From: Kingdonia uniflora
Lineage: Eukaryota; Streptophyta; Magnoliopsida; Ranunculales; Circaeasteraceae
Direction of reading: 5' to 3'
DNA length: 64,000 nucleotides
Assembly (NCBI GenBank): GCA_014058105.1
Contig: JACGCM010001747.1
Location: 1,488,001-1,552,000, forward strand
Numbering within the stretch: position 1 is the first letter of the stretch; every line of letters starts with the position of its first letter. Position numbers and translations under genes: made by a program. Under the pieces are notes generated by a model. That model searched no databases. It had not been told where the DNA came from and saw only the letters and a list, made by a program, of their open reading frames with translations. Of this stretch, positions 59,024 through 64,000 are shown one piece after another.

Positions 59024-59791
59024 ATAGTCTTCGAATTATAAATATGTCTTTACTACAACCATCATCCTCTCTTTTCTTGTAGAAGTATTTCATTTTTGAG
59101 GTGTATGCGCCCCAATACAAAGTATTGATGAAAACTAATATGTAATATAACCTGTAGATCGATCTGTAGGAAGATTATGAAAAATTATGCTTTCTGTAAA
59201 GTATTATGTAAGTAATATTTGAGCTAATGAAAAATATTTTTTTGCAGTAATTCTCTGTTGATAAATCGAACTAGAAATGAGTATGGTAATTTGAATTGTT
59301 GATAAATTAATTTGTGTGTGATAGAAAATGTAGATAGATAATATGTAGCTGAAAAAGAATTGGTAGGTTGAGCCTATGCATAATGTAATTCCTTGCAATG
59401 AACAATTCGACTTGTCGAATATATATATGCTAAATATAACATGTACTTGTATCGAACTGATAGAGATCTATTGGATCGAGCTACAATACATCACCTTGTA
59501 GTAGAAGTTAATGTGGTGAAACCAAAAATCGAGTTGTGTGGAGGGGAACTGAAGGTGAAGTATGTGTAATAGTGGTGTGAATTTAGGTCAAAAATATATG
59601 ATTGAATAAATATATGCTATGAGCTTAATTTGAAAAGATAGAATCAAATATATTTGTTAGCTGGATTTAAGGATTTGCAGTTATGGATAAGAAGGATTGA
59701 TACTTACCATTGGAACGCTGAATATGAGGGATTGTGTGCCAGCGTAATTTGTATATATAAATAATGCTGAAAATTGGAGTTTGAAAAGAAA

Positions 59792-60071
59792 AATGGTGAG
59801 GACTCGTTCTCAGAGAGCTCGGTATATGTTAGAGGAGCGTTTAACAATAAAGGTTGCAGAAGTTTGGGAGATGATATTTGGGCGGCTAGAATATATTGCC
59901 AATTTGCCTGAATCTTCAATACAGTTTGATGGGTTAACTTTGAGGGCAAGGGATAACGAGGTTGGGCGTCACGTGTGGTGTGAGATATTTCGTGAATTGG
60001 TCGTGGAGCCTGAAAGCTTAAAAAGTTGTGGTAAAGGAATTTGCCATGGAAGAAATAACAGAGGAATATGA
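59792..60071 (+). other. ORF of unknown function in the LTR element
   Basis: 92 codons starting MVRTRSQRARYMLEER, predicted mostly helical and basic/acidic, with no recognised family. It precedes the decayed plus-strand gene and could be an earlier exon or separate reading frame. Confidence 0.25.
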
Positions 60072-60590
60072 GAGGCTGGGAATGAACTAATTAGGTGTGG
60101 TGCTCCTGGGCATCTCAATTGTTTTATGTGTGACTATGTGTTGAGAGGGTGAACTTCATGAGTTCTAATAAATATAAGAAAAATAAAGGGAGAATACATC
60201 CTTATTAATTTGTGCCTTGTTTGTTGTGGATGTTTGTTGAAAAATAAATATTTGAATTTTGAAATGGTGTAGTATTAGAAATGACGTCAGCAGTTCTATA
60301 AGTAATAGTAGTATGAGAATATGAATCAGATTGTCAGTCCTTGTTTAAGAGAGAAAGTTTAATTGCATGTGATTAAAGTGCACCATCATGAGTGTGGGAA
60401 GGTATGAGAGGGATTTAGGCATGATAGAGAGAAATAAATTTAAATATAGGACATAGGGCAGTGATAAAAAGACATTTTTACCCAAAAGGTACGAAATGTC
60501 TAACATGGATAGTGGAATGGACGCCTTGGTTCCAAAACTGAAGGCGGCTTGTGTGAGCCCCAATAACTGCCAACGGTTGTAGAGAAAATG

Positions 60591-60598
60591 TATAAATA
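60591..60598 (+). promoter_or_regulatory. TATA box of the opposite-strand gene
   Basis: TATAAATA at 60591-60598 is followed by a CT-rich leader and the first coding-like stretch at ~60705. This is independent of the LTR promoter, which points the other way. Confidence 0.55.
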
Positions 60599-60699
60599 AC
60601 CCTTCCTCTTCTTCGTCTAAAGATTTTCAGAAAATAAGCAGACAAATATCTAGAAAGAGAAAGGAAAAATTGATTTTCAGACCACAAAGAGAGAGCCAA

Positions 60700-63055
60700 C
60701 GAGAGTAGTCATCGTTGCGGGAGTTAAAAGGGTCGTGATATTGTGCAAATTGAGAAAAAAATTCTTATTACGAAGTTCTGTTGTGAAAGAGGAGGTGTTA
60801 GAGATCCCTGACTCATTTTCTGACGCTGAAGGTTAGTGGGTTATGGTTGATTTTTTTGATTTGTTATTGTGATGTAGAGGAATCGTTTGATGTTAGATGT
60901 GGAAATTACTATATTTTGTATGTATTTAAAATTTGAAAAGTTTATTAATTTTAGTAAACCTGTAAAAAAATTTGTTTTGCATGGAAAAGTATATATGTTT
61001 GTATATGGTATATAGATGTAGATACATTGAAAATAAAAATAAAAAGAATTATAAAGAAATTCGATTATAATACCTGGACCTGTATGTAGATAGAGGCGTG
61101 TGAAAGCTCTGTAGAATTAATTCTCATTGTGATCATAGTGTAGAGATCGAGACCTCGACCTCTGGTCACTTGATCGATGAGGTACCTGTAGAGATTGATA
61201 GTGTAGACTCTTCTGGGGGCGAGCAATTATGTAATAGCTCAGATGCAGTAAAGTTAGAGGAGGTGGGGAAGTATGAATTAGGGCTCCAGATTTTCCTGGG
61301 AACTACTTACCATATCCTATAAAATCAGATGTGTTCAAGGAGTTTAGAAAAATTAAAGGTAGTTTAGGTGGTATATGGGGTGAGGTGATAGAACATGCAG
61401 GAAGGTCGTTTAGGGGGTGTACGGTTGAAAACGGTGAGGAATACTTTTTCTTGCTTCCTGAATTGAAGCATGAGAGACGTGAGAGGGGAGTAGATGAGTC
61501 GATATCCTTTAAGTATTTTAACGGGGATGTCAAAAGTGATTTGGATGAGGGATTCTTATGTTACCTTGCCCAGTTAGATTATGGGTTGATGGTACCTTTG
61601 AGCAATCTGGCTAAATGTGTTTTGAATGTGATTGAGGCATGTCCTGCCCAACTAAATGGGAATATTTGGGAGGTGATAAATATGTGTGATAACTTGAATA
61701 GAAAGTGGGCATTCAAGGGGGTGGAGAAGAGGGTAACCCCTTTAGACGTATTGTAGTATTATACTGTAAAATATTAAGTGGCGACTGGGGGCGTGTACTT
61801 CTCTTCCAGTTTGTCTCGACCGCTGTTCTTCAACCTAAATTCAGCAGGACGAGTGTGAAACGATAATATGATATGGGTGAAAGGCGACTATCTCCAACGA
61901 GTGGACGAGGAACCCATGAACCTTATATATAAAACTGTGAAGAAAAGTAAGTAATTATTTGTGAAATTGATATATAGTTTTTGTGTTTTCATCATGTATG
62001 TATGTAACAATGTTGCGTGTGTATGCAAATCCTCGTTCAAAAGTCACAAAAAAGAATCCCTGATTGATGCAGTAGCTCGAGAGGGAAAAGAGCTCGAGAT
62101 TGTATTGGATGAGCTTGAGATAAGCAGGTTTAAGAGGGCTAATAACAGGCCAGAAAAAGTGTTGAGGTCCCAAGCGAAGATATAGATGACAGGAGCTAGC
62201 GTGACCTCGGGAGATGGGGGAAAGGCATTATTATATGTCGAAGAACTTCCAACGCTAGTAAAGGCTGCACCAATGTCTCTGAAGCCAAAGTCTCTGGTGG
62301 CTACATCGAGCAAATTATTTCAACGACACCCAAAGAAGAAGGTGAAAGTTGATGGTTCAAGCTCAGTGACCACGGAGAGTGTGGAGGTCACAACGAGTTC
62401 AAAGAAAAGGAAAGTGGATGCTTCTGCTATAAGGAGCAAAGGGAAGGAGGTTGGGTGTAGTCTGGTTTTGGAGGATGACTTGTTGGTTGTGAAAAACAAG
62501 CTGAGGATGGCAGCTCGAGCAGGTGCTGAGGGTTTAGATATGTCTATGTAGCAAGAGCTTTGTAGGGTAAGTGCAACACTTTGATTTGTTTTTGCTTTTT
62601 TAATATCGAAGTGAAATGTTCCTTTTTCAGGCTTCGCACGTGCTAAAAGGAATTTGCCTCGGACTCGAGGACCGGAGGAAAGAGCTCGGGAATAGAATTG
62701 CTCAGCTCGAGGTGAACACAGTACGGGTGAGGGAGCGTGCGAATGCGGCGATAACTGACCTGAAGGATTCGTTCCAAGTAGCAATGCGCAACCTTAAAGC
62801 AGAGGCAAAATAGAACGTAAAGGAAGTTACAGTTGCTCATGACACCCTTGGTTAAAAGCTCATAGAAGAAGGATACTCCATCTCTGATATTGAGGCGAAT
62901 ATAAAATGACATTTGTTGAAGTGGAGGAGGCCGATGCTGAAGAGGTGACTGATGTTGATGGTGGCTCTCCTGAAGGTGTTATGAAAGGCTTGGAGGCGGT
63001 TTCATTTAGAAGTGAGTTAAAGAACCATGAAGGAGAGGAGAAGGTAGAGTAAGAA
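60700..63055 (+). pseudogene. Decayed opposite-strand gene (plant transposon-type coiled-coil protein)
   Basis: Exons in order. ~60705-60832 has VVKEEVLEIPDSFSDAEG then a GT donor. 61140-61285 is acidic. 61290-61756 has the conserved block NYLPYPIKSDVFKEFRKIKG to RKWAFKGVEKRVTPLDVL. After an amber stop come SRPLFFNLNSAGRV and MIWVKGDYLQRVDEEPMNL. 62030-62550 has KESLIDAVAREGKELEIVLD and a Lys/Ser-rich linker. 62630-63055 is a coiled coil (LEDRRKELGNRIAQLEVNTV) and an acidic tail (VEVEEADAEEVTDVDGG). This resembles the anonymous ORFs found widely in plant genomes inside gypsy-type non-autonomous elements. Extra antisense ORFs are known in the Tat lineage. A frameshift near 61285 and several stops inactivate it. 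Confidence 0.55.
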
Positions 63056-63326
63056 TTCAAAGTTTTGTTGTTTCCGTGAGTCAGAGACTTGTTATTGTAT
63101 GGAATATATATATTTGGAGGATAATTATGAAAAAGTCTAAGTGATGTTGTAAATATGGACTTGTAGGAACTTAAAGGTTTGTACCTCAGAATTGAGGATT
63201 TAGAGAAAGAGCTAGTTAAGGAGCAAAAATCTACAACAACTCTGTTAACTTCACACACGAAGCTACATGTTAGAAAGTAGCTTGAAATTTTTTACTTGTT
63301 CGCTTTGTAACTTTAGAGCTACAAAG

Positions 63327-63941
63327 TGTAATGGCCTAATTTCGTAAGTTCAAGATAACTTATAATTAACTCTTACACCAATATTCCTGTGACAAAACTA
63401 ACATGAAATAAGAAATAATACAAGTAATTTAGCATGAAAAACCTCTGAATAGGCAAAAAACCATGACCTCGAATTGAGAGTTTTTATAATAGTGACTTTT
63501 ATTGTTTGAGGCTGATATCTTATTACAAGTGATCTCTCTACTTAGAAATACTTGGTCTTGTAAATATTAAGTTTTGATGTCTTGAGAATCTAGAAAATGT
63601 AGTATTCTTGGTGATTTCTCATGTATTTTTCTGGTCTTTGTCTCTTATGGAACTTTTTCTTTATATAGGCCTTCTCTGCAACCCTTCATCGTGTTGAAGC
63701 ACGTTCTCTAAACAATGTGGTTAGTGGCGGATGACTGAGTAACTGCTGAGTTTGTATGAGATAAGTATCTTTGACTTACTCATGCTTTTCTGTTTGAGCT
63801 CGACCCACGTTCTTCATCAGTTCGTGGAGTAGGTGTCGATATTGACTTTTGATGTCACTTGTAAAATGCGTGAATCTGACATGCAGGTAATTTAAACTAG
63901 AATAGCTCAATTTGTGTTAGATCGAGGGATAAGCCCTTACA
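63327..63941 (-). repeat. 5' LTR (right) of the 57.6-63.9 kb element
   Basis: 615 bp. It doubles as the 3' LTR of the next element, because PPT-like sequence follows it. Confidence 0.8.
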
Positions 63942-64000
63942 ATCGCCGCCTCACAACTGAAGTCGCGAGTGGCTTTGGTTGAGAAAGAATTTGTAGGTAA
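63942..64000 (-). mobile_element. Start of another copy of the same LTR element
   Basis: ATCGCCGCCTCACAACTGAAG and GTGGCTTTGGTTGAGAAA match the sequence just inside the left LTR (58117-58165). The window ends here. Confidence 0.65.

Larger units (their letters stand above)
57573..63941 (-). mobile_element. LTR retrotransposon with an opposite-strand gene
   Basis: LTRs at 57573-58116 and 63327-63941 share start (TGT[T/A]ATGGC[A/C]TAATTTCGTA) and end (GCCCTTACA). On minus, GAGGGGGCAAT precedes the left LTR start TGTAAGGG, and TATA boxes (~57858 and ~63662 on minus) agree, so the element reads minus. No gag or pol was recognised in the 5.2 kb interior. A decayed multi-exon gene runs on plus. 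The same PPT sequence also follows the right LTR, so another copy begins there. Confidence 0.8.

Overview
This window looks like a gene-poor, transposon-rich stretch of an AT-rich eudicot nuclear genome. The evidence is plant-type LTR retrotransposons with tRNA-Met primer sites, PIF/Harbinger and hAT elements with intact target-site duplications, a MIR172 hairpin, a SIAMESE-related cell-cycle inhibitor, and a six-exon FtsJ-type methyltransferase with GT/AG introns. No bacterial gene organisation is present. I cannot name the species.

Layout. 1-9404: minus-strand non-autonomous Ty3/gypsy-like element with giant (~4.7 kb) LTRs around a ~0.85 kb core. It is inserted into a plus-strand Ty1/copia element whose 3' part survives at 9405-12369. 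13461-19866: PIF/Harbinger copy A (TSD TTA). 20750-22745: a cluster of TTCGAA-centred words and the 3' part of an L1-type LINE (minus). 24850-25488: pogo/Emigrant-like element. 26663-26778: MIR172 hairpin (minus), with a TATA box upstream. 27673-30184: short non-autonomous LTR element (TSD ATGTC) carrying a 40-bp tandem array. 32281-32779 and 33989-34207: two MITEs, the second with a perfect 8-bp TSD. 34756-34968: SIAMESE-related gene (minus) with a TATA box and two E2F-like sites upstream. ~35.6-44.1 kb: an older Harbinger remnant (C) split by Harbinger copy B (36672-42885, TSD TTA). 44182-46498: hAT element (TSD CTGAGAAA) that landed in the last codons of an unidentified host gene (minus, exons 46499-46839). 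47264-50108: internally deleted Ty1/copia element (TSD TATAT). 50723-56878: FtsJ/RlmE-like gene (minus), whose fourth intron holds a further LTR element (53458-56184). 57573-63941: larger LTR element (minus) with a gene on the opposite strand, followed by the start of another copy.

How it fits together. All recognised host genes (MIR172, SMR, the unidentified gene, FtsJ-like) lie on the minus strand, and the plus/minus repeats fill their introns and spacers. The most unusual feature is the pair of PIF/Harbinger elements. Besides the usual SANT/Myb-like protein and DDE transposase, each carries a third gene encoding a plant mobile domain (PMD)-type protein. In both copies a GC-rich palindromic block built on ACCGCGCGGT lies about 100-165 bp upstream of each of the three start codons, which suggests a shared control or binding element. 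Other points of interest are the MIR172 locus, E2F-like sites at the SMR gene, a transposon supplying a host stop codon, and three similar 115-138 bp near-perfect direct duplications between 49 and 59 kb.
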